Source: Streptosporangium saharense (GTDB lineage Bacteria; Actinomycetota; Actinomycetes; Streptosporangiales; Streptosporangiaceae). From it: DNA of 64,000 bases. The position numbers were made by a program, and so were the translations under genes. The stretch covers positions 1,054,001 through 1,118,000 of the forward strand of contig NZ_JACHJP010000002.1 of NCBI RefSeq assembly GCF_014203715.1, given 5' to 3'. The notes beneath the pieces are model-generated. The model saw only the letters and a program-made list of their open reading frames with translations. It was not told the origin of the DNA and searched no databases. Within the stretch, counting starts at the first letter, position 1; every line of letters begins with the position of its first letter. Below, piece after piece: positions 14,531-23,239 of the stretch.

Positions 14531-14879
14531 GGGTCCAGCCTCTCATCTCACACGATCGCGGACGAGCCCGCCCGGGACCCGGGCCAGCCATTCCGATGAT
14601 TGCCGAAATTTCCGTATCTAGGCAAACAAAGGGGCTCTGGCTAGGCTCCCTTCCATGATCAGCCGTCCGTATCGGGCGGCCGTTCCCTCGTTACCCGGTG
14701 GGGAGGGCCGAGGCCTCCTCAGCCGTGCCCGGACATGGCGGGTGACCAGGCGTTTCCCGATGGTGTGACGCATCCGCGCCGCCCCCAAGCACGTCCCAAA
14801 CCCCTCAAGCACATCCCCCGAAAGAAACACGCCCCCACAAGCACATCCCCAGTGCAACGTCCCAGAAGGAGGCCCCCCG
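14531..14879. other. Divergent promoter region smr / S8 protease
   Basis: This 349-nt spacer must hold both promoters, but I could not fix them. Its protease-proximal part contains the short direct repeats listed next, and AGAAGGAGG at 14864-14872 is the protease ribosome-binding site. Confidence 0.5.
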
Positions 14880-14897
14880 TTGTCAAGCACGTCTCCC
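14786..14897 (+). repeat. Four CAAGCACRTCYCC direct repeats running into the protease start
   Basis: Copies begin at 14786, 14806, 14838 and 14884 (CAAGCACGTCCC, CAAGCACATCCCCC, CAAGCACATCCCC, CAAGCACGTCTCCC). The last one is coding and specifies residues 2-6 of the protease. Spacings are 20, 32 and 46 nt. Confidence 0.65.
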
Positions 14898-17800
14898 CCG
14901 TCACGGGTACGGCGCCTGGTCGCCGCCGTCGCGGGCGCCGGGCTCGTCGCGGTCATGGTCCCGCCCGCACACGCGGACCCGACCCCCGGTCAGGAGAGCC
15001 GGCAGAGATGGACGGCGACCCCGCTGACCGGTGGCGAACCGATGCAGGGCGCGAGGTCGGAGACCGGCAGACTCGCCAGGAGTGACCAGGCGTTGCTGCG
15101 CTCCACCTCGGAGGCGGCCGTCAACGTGATGGTCAAGCTCGACTACGACTCCTACGCCGCCTACCGGGGTGGGCTCGACGGCCTGCCCGCGACGAGTCCC
15201 GCGGAGACGGGCAGGGCCCTCGACGTCCGGGGCGCCGAGGCCAGGAAGTACGCCGGGCACATCGAGCGGGTCGAGGACGCCTTCCTGACCGCGCTGGCCA
15301 GGGAGGTCCCCGGCGCCAGGGCCGGGCAGCGGCTGCGGACCGTCTACGGCGGGATCGCGCTGCGTATCCCGGCCAGCAAGGCGGCCCTCGTCGCCAGGCT
15401 CCCCGGGGTCGCCGCCGTGCAGGAGGACAGGCCCGAGCGGCTGCTGACCGACTCAAGCGCCTCCTTCATCGGGGCGCCCACGATCTACGGCAAGCTGGGC
15501 GGTGCCCCCTCCTCGGGCAAGGGTGTCATCGTCGGCGTCCTTGACTCCGGCGCCTGGCCCGAGCACCCCCAGTTCGCCGACCCCGGCACGCTGCCCGCCG
15601 TACCGCCGACCAAGGACGGGACGCCGCGCGTCTGCGCGTTCGGGGACAATCCGCTGACGCCGCAGGCCGACCCGTTCGCCTGCGACCGCAAGCTGATCGG
15701 CGGCGCGGCCTTCCTGGACACCTACAACTCCTCCTATCCCGGGGAGAAGTATCCGGACAGCGCCCGCGACTCCAACGGGCACGGCACGCACACCGCGACC
15801 ACCGCGGCGGGCGGCCCGGTCGCCGACGCGACCCTGCTCGGCATCAGCCGTGGCCCGCTGCACGGCGTCGCCCCGGCCGCGCACGTGTCGGTCTACAAGG
15901 TCTGCGGTCAGCAGGGTTGTTTCCCCTCCGACGCCGCGCAGGCCGTCGGCAGGGCGATCCTCGACGGCGTCCAGGTGATCAACTACTCCGTCTCCGGCGG
16001 TGCCTCCCCCTACAGCGACCCGGTCGAGCTGGCCTTCCTCGACGCCTACGCGGCGGGGGTGTTCGTCGCGGCCTCGGCGGGCAACTCGGGGCCGAAGGCG
16101 GGGACCGTCAACCACGTCGGCCCGTGGGTGACCACGGTCGCGGCCTCGACGCAGAGCCGTACGTTCCAGTCGGCGATCACGCTGGCGGGGGCGGGCGGGG
16201 CGAGCACGACGCTCAAGGGCCAGTCCGTCACGACGGGCCTCGCCTCCCCGTTGCCGGTCGTGCTCGCCTCCGCGCCGCCGTACTCGAACGCCGTGTGCTC
16301 GGCTCCCGCGCCCGCGGGCCTGTTCACCGGGAAGATCGTCGCCTGTGAGAGCGTCGGCGACCGGATCGCCAAGGGTTACAACGTACGGCGGGGCGGCGCG
16401 GCGGGCCTGATCCTCTACGACGCCAGGGCGCTCGACGCGATGGCCGACAACCACTGGCTCCCGGCGATCCATCTCGGCAAGCCGGAGGCCGACACGATGC
16501 TGGCCTTCCTGTCCGCCAACCCCGGCGCGACCGCGACGTTCGCCCAGGGAGCCAAGGCCACCGGGCAGGGCGACGTGATGACCTCCTTCTCCTCGCGGGG
16601 TCCCGGCGGCGACTTCCTCAAGCCCGACGTCAGCGCGCCCGGCCTGCACATCCTGGCCGGTCAGACGCCGGTGCTGGAGAGCCCGTCCGGCGGTCCGCCC
16701 GGCAACCTGTACCAGGTCATGGCGGGCTCGTCGATGGCGGCGCCGCACGTGGCGGGGGCGGCGGCCCTGCTGTTCGCGCTGCACCCGGGCTGGACGCCGG
16801 GGCAGGTCAAGTCGGCGCTGTCGACCACGGCGAGGACGTCGGTCACCAAGCAGGACCGGCTCACCCCTGCCGACCCCTTCGACGTGGGCGCCGGCCGTAT
16901 CGACCTGACCAGGGCCGGTGATCCCGGGCTGACCATGAGCGAGAGCGCGAGCAACTTCGCCGCCGCGGCGGCCGACGAGCTGAACCGCGCCGACCTGAAC
17001 CTGCCGTCGGTGAACGCCCCGGTCATGCCGGGTGTCCTCACGGTCAGGCGTACGGTCACCAACGTCACGAACAGGACCCTCCTCTACCGGGCGACGGGCA
17101 CGACGGTGAGCGGGGCGAGCGTCACGGTGCTGCCGCCGCTTCTGACCGTCGCCCCGGGGAAGAGCGCGAAGCTCAGCGTCGTGATCGCCGCTCCCGAGCT
17201 GCCCGACGGCCAGTACTTCGGCCGGGTTGACCTCAAGGAGGTCGGCGGCAGCCGTGACCTGCACCTGCCGGTGGCGTTCTTCCGCAGGCAGGGGGCCGTC
17301 CCGGTCGAGCAGAACTGCGCGCCCTCGGACATCAGGCGTGGCACCGACGAGGCCGTCTGCACGGTCACCGTACGCAACGGCACCTTCGCCAGGACCGAGG
17401 TGACGGCGGTCAGCACGCTGGACGGCAGGCTGCGCCTGAACGGCGTGAGCGGCGCCACGAAGATCGGCACGCAGATCGCCACGGCCAAGGCGACCCTGGC
17501 CGCCAGGCAGCCCGACAGGCCGGGGGTGGCTCCGGGGACCGGGCCCGCGCCGTACATCCCGCTGGACGCCCTCGGGGTACGGCCGACGCCGATCGGCGAC
17601 GAGCAGGCGCTGAACTTCACAGTCCCGGCGTTCACCTACGCGGGCAGGACCTACACCAGGCTCGGTGTCGTCTCCAACGGCTACACGGTCGCGGGGGGCA
17701 CCTCGGACCCGGCCGACATCAGTCCCACGCCGCAGGCGCTGCCCGACCCGGCGGCTCCGAACAACGTGCTCGCGCCCTACTGGACCGACCTGGACGGCAC

Positions 17801-18224
17801 GGACGCGCCCGGCGTCTACGTCGGCACGCTGGCCGACGGCCCCAACAGGTGGCTGGTGGTCGAGTGGCGGCTCAACGTCCGCGGCACCTCGGACACCAAG
17901 GTCTTCCAGCAGTGGATCGGGCTCAACGGCACCGAGGACATCACCTACACCTACGACCCGGGCAGGCTGCCCGGCTCTCCGTCCGGTGATCTCGGCCTGA
18001 CCGTGGGCGCGGAGAACGCGGACGGTACGGCGGGCGGCAAGCTCTCAGGGCCGCCTACCGGGGACCTGAGGGTCACCAGCACGCCCGGGGCACCCGGTGG
18101 AAGCCTGACCTACACGCTGAGGGTCAAGGGGGTCACCCCGGGGACCGGGACCGTGACGACGGGCACCTCGACGCCGCAGGTCAAGGGCCTGACCGTCGAG
18201 GTCGGCAAGGTGACCGTGCGATAG
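14880..18224 (+). CDS. Secreted subtilisin-like serine protease with PA insert and C-terminal extension
   Basis: A 1114-residue S8 (peptidase_S8/S53) protease. A signal peptide (LVAAVAGAGLVAVMVPPAHA) is followed by an I9-type propeptide (about 60-180), then the catalytic domain with D222 (VLDSGA), H301 (HGTHTA) and S618 (GSSMAAPHVAGA). A PA domain is inserted between His and Ser (near 450-565). After the catalytic domain come an Fn3-like domain (near 700-800) and a beta-rich C-terminal module (about 900-1075) with GRTYTRLGVVSNGYTV, like plant subtilases and Streptomyces SprE-type exoproteases. Start TTG 14880 is fixed by AGAAGGAGG seven bases upstream. It is probably used for extracellular protein degradation. 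Confidence 0.9.
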   Translation: MSSTSPPSRVRRLVAAVAGAGLVAVMVPPAHADPTPGQESRQRWTATPLTGGEPMQGARSETGRLARSDQALLRSTSEAAVNVMVKLDYDSYAAYRGGLDGLPATSPAETGRALDVRGAEARKYAGHIERVEDAFLTALAREVPGARAGQRLRTVYGGIALRIPASKAALVARLPGVAAVQEDRPERLLTDSSASFIGAPTIYGKLGGAPSSGKGVIVGVLDSGAWPEHPQFADPGTLPAVPPTKDGTPRVCAFGDNPLTPQADPFACDRKLIGGAAFLDTYNSSYPGEKYPDSARDSNGHGTHTATTAAGGPVADATLLGISRGPLHGVAPAAHVSVYKVCGQQGCFPSDAAQAVGRAILDGVQVINYSVSGGASPYSDPVELAFLDAYAAGVFVAASAGNSGPKAGTVNHVGPWVTTVAASTQSRTFQSAITLAGAGGASTTLKGQSVTTGLASPLPVVLASAPPYSNAVCSAPAPAGLFTGKIVACESVGDRIAKGYNVRRGGAAGLILYDARALDAMADNHWLPAIHLGKPEADTMLAFLSANPGATATFAQGAKATGQGDVMTSFSSRGPGGDFLKPDVSAPGLHILAGQTPVLESPSGGPPGNLYQVMAGSSMAAPHVAGAAALLFALHPGWTPGQVKSALSTTARTSVTKQDRLTPADPFDVGAGRIDLTRAGDPGLTMSESASNFAAAAADELNRADLNLPSVNAPVMPGVLTVRRTVTNVTNRTLLYRATGTTVSGASVTVLPPLLTVAPGKSAKLSVVIAAPELPDGQYFGRVDLKEVGGSRDLHLPVAFFRRQGAVPVEQNCAPSDIRRGTDEAVCTVTVRNGTFARTEVTAVSTLDGRLRLNGVSGATKIGTQIATAKATLAARQPDRPGVAPGTGPAPYIPLDALGVRPTPIGDEQALNFTVPAFTYAGRTYTRLGVVSNGYTVAGGTSDPADISPTPQALPDPAAPNNVLAPYWTDLDGTDAPGVYVGTLADGPNRWLVVEWRLNVRGTSDTKVFQQWIGLNGTEDITYTYDPGRLPGSPSGDLGLTVGAENADGTAGGKLSGPPTGDLRVTSTPGAPGGSLTYTLRVKGVTPGTGTVTTGTSTPQVKGLTVEVGKVTVR

Positions 18225-18230
18225 CGGCCG

Positions 18231-18259
18231 GGGGTGGGGTCCGCTGCGGACCCCACCCC
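18231..18259. terminator. Bidirectional terminator, protease / CBS gene
   Basis: A perfect 12-bp stem, GGGGTGGGGTCC and GGACCCCACCCC, around loop GCTGC, between convergent genes. Confidence 0.85.
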
Positions 18260-18266
18260 GAAGGGA

Positions 18267-18695
18267 TCAGCGGTGAAGGTAGTCGACGAGGTGGGCCCGC
18301 TCGGTCTCCAGCGACTCGATGGAGCTCTTGACCACGTCGCCGATGCTGACGAGCCCGACGAGCCGTCCGCCCGTGACCACCGGGACGTGCCGGATGCGGT
18401 GTGTCGTCATGGTCTGGCGCAGGTCGTCGGCGTTGGCGTCCGGCGCGCAGGTGCGGACCTCGGTGGTCATGATGGACGAGACCGGCGCCTGCAGCACGCC
18501 GGGCCCACGCTCGTGCAACTGCCGTACGACGTCACGCTCGGACACGATGCCGGCGATCGAGAACCCGTCCTCGGACACCACCGCGGCGCCGATGTTGTGC
18601 TCGGCGAGCAGTCCGAGCAGGTCTTTCACCGTCGCCCCGGGGCTGACTGTCGTCACCGCGGATCCCTTGGCCTGCAGAATCTTCCCGATCAGCAT
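18267..18695 (-). CDS. Two-CBS-domain protein
   Basis: A 142-residue protein made of two CBS motifs: residues about 6-60 (VTTVSPGATVKDLLGLLAEH, then IAGIVSERDVVRQL) and about 70-125 (VRTCAPDANADDLRQTM, then RLVGLVSIGDVV). Stand-alone CBS pairs bind adenine nucleotides and regulate partner proteins. Start ATG 18695 is chosen because GAGGTGG precedes it; the frame extends upstream only into spacer. It is convergent with the protease and is not in an operon. Confidence 0.85.
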   Translation of the reverse strand: MLIGKILQAKGSAVTTVSPGATVKDLLGLLAEHNIGAAVVSEDGFSIAGIVSERDVVRQLHERGPGVLQAPVSSIMTTEVRTCAPDANADDLRQTMTTHRIRHVPVVTGGRLVGLVSIGDVVKSSIESLETERAHLVDYLHR

Positions 18696-18871
18696 GGAAA
18701 CCACCTCGGTTCGGCCTGGCTGGGGTATCCCTGGGTTTTGCCCTGCCCGGGCCCGCCCTAAGCATGGACCGCGCGGTCCCCGCGACCGTGGTGTCACACA
18801 CGGTCGCGAGGTGCGCGTCCCACCTCCGATTAGTAACGTGTGAAATACCACAATCTCACCACGGGGAAACG

Positions 18872-20290
18872 ATGACCGAGAAGCTCAACACCGGCAGCCA
18901 CGACCTGCCGGTCTCCGAGGCCCTCGCCGCGTTCATGGGCACCGGCTGGGCCGACACCCACCGGGACGACCTGACCGCCCTGCCGCAGGCGGCCTACACC
19001 GCCAAGCGCCGTGCCGCGCTGGCCGCGCGCTTCCCCGGCGAACGGCTGGTCGTCCCGTCCGGCACGCTCAAGGTCCGCAGCAACGACAGCGACTACCGGT
19101 TCAGGGCGCACAGCGCCTTCGCCTACCTGACCGGGGACCAGGAGCCGGACGACATCCTGGTCGTCGAGCCCTCCGGGACCGCCACGCTGTTCCTGCGTCC
19201 CCGCTCGCCGCGCTCGGCCCCGGGCCAGGCGGGGCAGGAGTTCTACCGCGACCGCCGCTACGGCGAGTTCTGGGTGGGCAGGCGCCCCGACCTCGCGGAG
19301 GCCGAGTCGCTCTACCTGATCGACTGCGCGCCGATCGACAGGCTCGGCGACGCGCTCACCGGGCCCGCCAGGGTGCTGCGCGGGATCGACGCCTCGGTGG
19401 ACGCCCTGGTCTCCCCGCACGAGGGCGACGCGGAGCTTGAGACGTTCCTGTCCGAGATGCGGCTGACCAAGGACGAGTGGGAGGTCGCCGAGCTCCAGTT
19501 CTCCGTCGAGGCGACCGTCCGCGGGTTCGAGGACGTGGTCAGGGCGATCCCCCAGGCGATGACGCACCGGCGTGGCGAACGCTACCTGGAGGGCGTCTTC
19601 GGGCTGCGCTCCCGCCTTGAGGGCAACGCCGTCGGCTACGACAGCATCGTGGCCTCCGGCGCGCACGCGTGCGTCCTGCACTGGATCCGCAACGACGGCG
19701 CCCTGAACGGCGACGACCTGCTGCTGCTCGACGCGGGGGTCGAGACCGACGCCCTCTACACCGCCGACGTCACCAGGACGCTGCCACTCTCGGGCCGCTT
19801 CAGCCCGGTCCAGCGGCAGGTCTACGAGCTGGTCTACCGGGCGCAGGAGGCGGCCATCGCCACGCTGCGTCCCGGCGCCAGGTTCCGTGACTTCCACCTG
19901 GCGGCCATGCGGGTCATCGCCGAGGGACTGCACGACTGGGGAGTGCTGAAGATCGGCGCCGACGAGGCGATGGAGCCCGGCAGCGGCCTGTACCGCCGTT
20001 ACACGCTGTGCAGCAGCGGCCACATGCTCGGCCTCGACGTGCACGACTGCGCGAAGGCCCGTGCCGAGGCCTACCTCGACGGCGTGCTTGAGGAGGGGCA
20101 GGTGCTCACGGTCGAGCCCGGCCTCTACCTCCAGCCCGACGACCTGACCCTGCCGCCCGAGCTGCGCGGCATCGGCGTGCGCATCGAGGACGACCTCGTC
20201 ATCACGACCGACGGCGCCCGTCTGATGTCGTCGGGGCTGCCCCGTCACCCGGACGAGGTCGAGGCGTGGATGGCCCGGCTGCTCCCCTGA
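18872..20290 (+). CDS. pepP: Xaa-Pro aminopeptidase (M24B)
   Basis: A 472-residue cytoplasmic metallopeptidase that removes an N-terminal residue preceding proline. The N-terminal AMP_N domain (about 35-165) contains the family's FAYLTG stretch. The pita-bread catalytic domain has the five metal ligands: two Asp in LLDAGVETDALYTADVTRT, His in HMLGLDVHD, Glu in VEPGLYL and Glu in GVRIEDD. Start ATG 18872 follows ACGGGGAAACG; sequence upstream in frame is not conserved. Ligands and length agree with bacterial PepP. Confidence 0.92.
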   Translation: MTEKLNTGSHDLPVSEALAAFMGTGWADTHRDDLTALPQAAYTAKRRAALAARFPGERLVVPSGTLKVRSNDSDYRFRAHSAFAYLTGDQEPDDILVVEPSGTATLFLRPRSPRSAPGQAGQEFYRDRRYGEFWVGRRPDLAEAESLYLIDCAPIDRLGDALTGPARVLRGIDASVDALVSPHEGDAELETFLSEMRLTKDEWEVAELQFSVEATVRGFEDVVRAIPQAMTHRRGERYLEGVFGLRSRLEGNAVGYDSIVASGAHACVLHWIRNDGALNGDDLLLLDAGVETDALYTADVTRTLPLSGRFSPVQRQVYELVYRAQEAAIATLRPGARFRDFHLAAMRVIAEGLHDWGVLKIGADEAMEPGSGLYRRYTLCSSGHMLGLDVHDCAKARAEAYLDGVLEEGQVLTVEPGLYLQPDDLTLPPELRGIGVRIEDDLVITTDGARLMSSGLPRHPDEVEAWMARLLP

Positions 20291-20327
20291 TCGACATCGA
20301 GCGGAGGGATCAGCCTAATCTGGGCGA

Positions 20328-21005
20328 ATGCGTGATTGCCTGGTGCTGGCCGGTCCCACCGACGAGATCTACTCCCCCGCCGCGCTCGACCTGCTCACCG
20401 ACGTGGAGCGGGAGCGGGCCGCGCGCTTCCTCCACGAGTCCCACCGCCGTGACTTCGTCGCCGCCCACCTTCTCGTACGGCGCTGCGCCGCCCGGCTGAC
20501 CGGGGTGCCCGAGGACAGGCTGACGCTGCTGCAGCACTGCGACCGCTGCGGTCCCGGGCACGGCAGGCCGTACCTCGCGGAGATCCCGAAGCTCGGCGTC
20601 AGCCTCTCCCACACCGGGGGTTACGTGTGCGCGGCGGCGGGTCCGGGTCGGGTCGGGGTGGACGCGGAACGGGTGCCCGGCGGCCCGTTCGAGGAGGCCA
20701 TCGCGGCGCAGGCGCTGGCCCCCGCGGAGCGGCCCCTGGTGACCGACAACGAGGCGCTGATCCGCCTGTGGGTCCGCAAGGAGGCGCTCATCAAGCGCGG
20801 GGAGCTCGCCATGGAGGGGTTGCGCTCGACCGACCTGTCCGCGCTCCCGCTCGACGGCGGCGGGGACGGGCAGCGGCACCTTGAGTGGGAGGGCAGGCAC
20901 CTGCTGGAGTGGCGCACCGCCTCAGACGTCGCGGTCAGCGTCGTCACCGACCACCCGGCCACGCTTGGCCGCCTCCCCGGGAGTCGGGTCGAGGAAGACC
21001 TGTGA
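20328..21005 (+). CDS. 4'-phosphopantetheinyl transferase, Sfp type
   Basis: A 225-residue enzyme that transfers phosphopantetheine from CoA to carrier proteins of polyketide, peptide or fatty acid synthases. Family motifs are LGVSLSHTGGYV near residue 90, GVDAERV with the Mg-binding Asp and Glu, and RLWVRKEALIKRGE, the W-x-KEA-x-x-K motif. It lies 37 nt after pepP. Its last 84 nt overlap the end of the convergent cation transporter gene. The stand-alone position suggests a general activator of secondary-metabolite synthases. Confidence 0.88.
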   Translation: MRDCLVLAGPTDEIYSPAALDLLTDVERERAARFLHESHRRDFVAAHLLVRRCAARLTGVPEDRLTLLQHCDRCGPGHGRPYLAEIPKLGVSLSHTGGYVCAAAGPGRVGVDAERVPGGPFEEAIAAQALAPAERPLVTDNEALIRLWVRKEALIKRGELAMEGLRSTDLSALPLDGGGDGQRHLEWEGRHLLEWRTASDVAVSVVTDHPATLGRLPGSRVEEDL

Positions 21006-21908
21006 GATGGCGGGGAAGCGCTCGACGAGGGTGCGTTCGACCCGGTCAGCGGCGCGTTCGAGGGCGCCTGCCGTGCTCTCGTCGACGAAGTCCACCCGGG
21101 CGGCGACCATGATCTCGTCGGGGCCCAGCATCATCGTCAGCAGTTCGACGACCGCCTCGACCTCGGGCATCGCGAGCAGTTCGGCCCTGATCTCCCGCTC
21201 GATCCGCACCGGCGCCGCCTGGCCGATCAGCAGGGAGGCGTTGGCACGGATGAGGTTGAGCGCGACGCCGAGGAGCAGCAGGCCGATCACCACGGAGGCG
21301 GCGCCGTCCCACCGGGAGTCGCCGGTCGCCTGGTAGGCCAGCAGCCCCGCCGCGGCGACCAGCAGGCCGATCAGCGCGGCGCCGTCCTCGAAGAGCACGG
21401 CCTTGAGCGCGGTGTCCGGGGTTCTGGAGACGTAGCGCTGCGGGCTCACCTTCAGCTTCCTCGCCTGCCCGCGCACCTGCGACAGGGCCTTGAGGAAGGA
21501 GATCCCCTCGACGACGAACGCGACCGCGAGGACCACGTAGGAGAGCGTCAGGTCGGCCAGTTCCTCGCCGTAGGCGATCTCGTGCACGCCGTGGGTGATC
21601 GAGAACCCGGCGCCGCCGATGAGGGTGGCGAAGGCGGCCATCAGCGCCCAGAAGAAGCCCGCCATGCCGTACCCGAAAGGATGACGGGCGTCGGCGGGAC
21701 GCCCCGCCCTGCGCACCGCGACGAACAGCAGGACCTCGGTGACCGTGTCCGCGGCCGAGTGCATGGCCTCGGACAGCATCGCCGAGGAGCCGCTGACGAG
21801 TCCGGCGACGAGCTTGGCGAGGGCGATGACGAGGTTGGCCACCCCCGCGACGATCACCGTGCCGAGGCTCTCCGGCTTGTCCTCCGCCCGTTCCGTCCGG
21901 TCGTTCAC
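20922..21908 (-). CDS. Cation diffusion facilitator (CDF) transporter
   Basis: A 328-residue inner-membrane metal exporter, probably for zinc or iron. It has about six transmembrane segments. The metal-binding motif in helix 2 is SEAMHSAADT (usually S-x-x-HS-x-x-D), and the site in helix 5 appears as LFEDGAALIGL. The cytoplasmic C-terminal domain contains MPEVEAVVELLTMMLGP and ends AISQVFLDPTP plus a short tail. GTG 21908 is the start. The 3' end runs 84 nt into the phosphopantetheinyl transferase gene on the other strand; both reading frames are conserved up to the overlap. Confidence 0.85.
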   Translation of the reverse strand: MNDRTERAEDKPESLGTVIVAGVANLVIALAKLVAGLVSGSSAMLSEAMHSAADTVTEVLLFVAVRRAGRPADARHPFGYGMAGFFWALMAAFATLIGGAGFSITHGVHEIAYGEELADLTLSYVVLAVAFVVEGISFLKALSQVRGQARKLKVSPQRYVSRTPDTALKAVLFEDGAALIGLLVAAAGLLAYQATGDSRWDGAASVVIGLLLLGVALNLIRANASLLIGQAAPVRIEREIRAELLAMPEVEAVVELLTMMLGPDEIMVAARVDFVDESTAGALERAADRVERTLVERFPAISQVFLDPTPGEAAKRGRVVGDDADRDV

Positions 21909-22036
21909 CCTTTGCCCCCTGCCCTGTCACCCGGTCGTGACGCACGTCTCCTGCCCACCCCGGAATAGTTGAATCTTCATCCATGTTGACAGAGGCAATC
22001 CCGAAAAAGGCACAAACGACTCACAAGAGGTGAAAA

Positions 22037-22627
22037 ATGGCACTCACGCTCTCTCCGGAAGCCCAGGACCTGCTCTTCCGCGAGGCTCGTACGGCCAACA
22101 CCTTCACCACGGAACCGGTGAGCGACGAACAGGTGAGGGCGATCTACGACCTGATCAAGTACGCCCCGACCGCGATGAACCAGCAGCCGCTGCGGATCGT
22201 CCTGGTGCGCTCCCTAGAAGCCCGCGAACGCCTGGTCCGCCTGATGTCACCGGGCAACCAGGCCAAGACCGCCGCCGCCCCGCTGGTCGCCATCCTCGCC
22301 ACCGACCTCGACTTCCACGAGGAGCTGTCCAGGGTCTTCCCGCACCGGCCGGGAGCCAGGGACGCCTTCGACGCCGACGAGGCGCTGCGCACCCGCACCG
22401 CGAAGTTCAACGCGGCCCTGCAGGTCGGCTACTTCATCCTCGGGGTGCGCGCGGCGGGCCTCGCCGCGGGCCCGATGGGGGGCTACGACGCCGACGGCAT
22501 CGACAAGGAGTTCCTCGACGACGCCCACACCGTGCTGGCGGTCGTCAACATCGGCAGGCCCGGCCCGGACGCCTGGTTCGAGCGCCTTCCCCGTCTGGCC
22601 TACGAAGAAGTCGTGACCACCGTCTGA
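22037..22627 (+). CDS. Nitroreductase-fold oxidoreductase, RutE/malonic semialdehyde reductase-like
   Basis: A 196-residue FMN enzyme of the nitroreductase superfamily, RutE/HadB subgroup. It starts with SPEAQDLLFREARTANTF and has KYAPTAMNQQPLRIVLVRS, the FMN phosphate-binding part, and GPMGGYDADGIDKEFL near residue 150, both typical of the 3-hydroxypropionic acid dehydrogenase/RutE group. ATG 22037 follows AAGAGGTG. It is followed 15 nt later by a MarR regulator gene on the same strand, which may control it. The substrate could be malonic semialdehyde or a quinone. Confidence 0.82.
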   Translation: MALTLSPEAQDLLFREARTANTFTTEPVSDEQVRAIYDLIKYAPTAMNQQPLRIVLVRSLEARERLVRLMSPGNQAKTAAAPLVAILATDLDFHEELSRVFPHRPGARDAFDADEALRTRTAKFNAALQVGYFILGVRAAGLAAGPMGGYDADGIDKEFLDDAHTVLAVVNIGRPGPDAWFERLPRLAYEEVVTTV

Positions 22628-22642
22628 GGTAGGTTCTGCTCT

Positions 22643-23197
22643 ATGAGCCAGGAGCGATCGCGGCACGGCGGGCGAAACGGCCAATCCGTGGCGGCCTCCA
22701 GCACGACGAGCGAGGAACGGGTGATAGCAGCAGTGAACGACGAGGAGCCCCGCTGGCTCTCCACGATGGAACAGCGGGCATGGCGTGCTCATCTGACCGC
22801 GCACAAACTTCTTGAGCACCGCCTCGATCGTGACCTGCAGACCTTCGGACTCTCGGTGAACGACTACGAGATCCTGGTCAACCTCTCGGAGAGCGCCGAG
22901 CATCGCATGCGCATGAGCGACCTCGCCGACGCCACGATCCAGTCCCGCAGCCGCCTGTCCCACCAGATCTCCCGGATGGAGGCGGCCGGGCTTGTCGCCA
23001 GGGAGACCTGCGTCGACGACAGGCGCGGCACCTTCGCGGTGCTCACCGAGCACGGCTGGGCCACGATCCAGCAGGTCGCCCCGCACCACGTGGCCAGCGT
23101 CCGGCAGCACTTCATCGACCTGCTGACCGACGACCAGCTCCGCGAGCTTGAGGCCGCCTACAGCCCGGTGGTCACCCACCTCAAGAGCCTGCGCTGA
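22643..23197 (+). CDS. MarR-family transcriptional regulator
   Basis: A 184-residue winged-helix regulator. Residues about 60-160 hold the DNA-binding domain: LSVNDYEILVNLSESAEHRM, then IQSRSRLSHQISRMEAAGLV (recognition helix) and RRGTFAVLTEHGW (wing). The first 35 residues are variable and Ser-rich; a start at GTG 22733 is a fair alternative. It is encoded directly after the RutE-like enzyme and probably controls that gene or itself in response to a phenolic or redox ligand. Confidence 0.87.
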   Translation: MSQERSRHGGRNGQSVAASSTTSEERVIAAVNDEEPRWLSTMEQRAWRAHLTAHKLLEHRLDRDLQTFGLSVNDYEILVNLSESAEHRMRMSDLADATIQSRSRLSHQISRMEAAGLVARETCVDDRRGTFAVLTEHGWATIQQVAPHHVASVRQHFIDLLTDDQLRELEAAYSPVVTHLKSLR

Positions 23198-23204
23198 GCC
23201 CCTG

Positions 23205-23233
23205 CCACCGGTACGGCACCGCCGTACCGGTGG
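23205..23233. terminator. Bidirectional terminator, MarR / der
   Basis: A perfect 13-bp stem, CCACCGGTACGGC and GCCGTACCGGTGG, with a 3-nt loop, between convergent genes. Confidence 0.85.
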
Positions 23234-23239
23234 ATCGGG

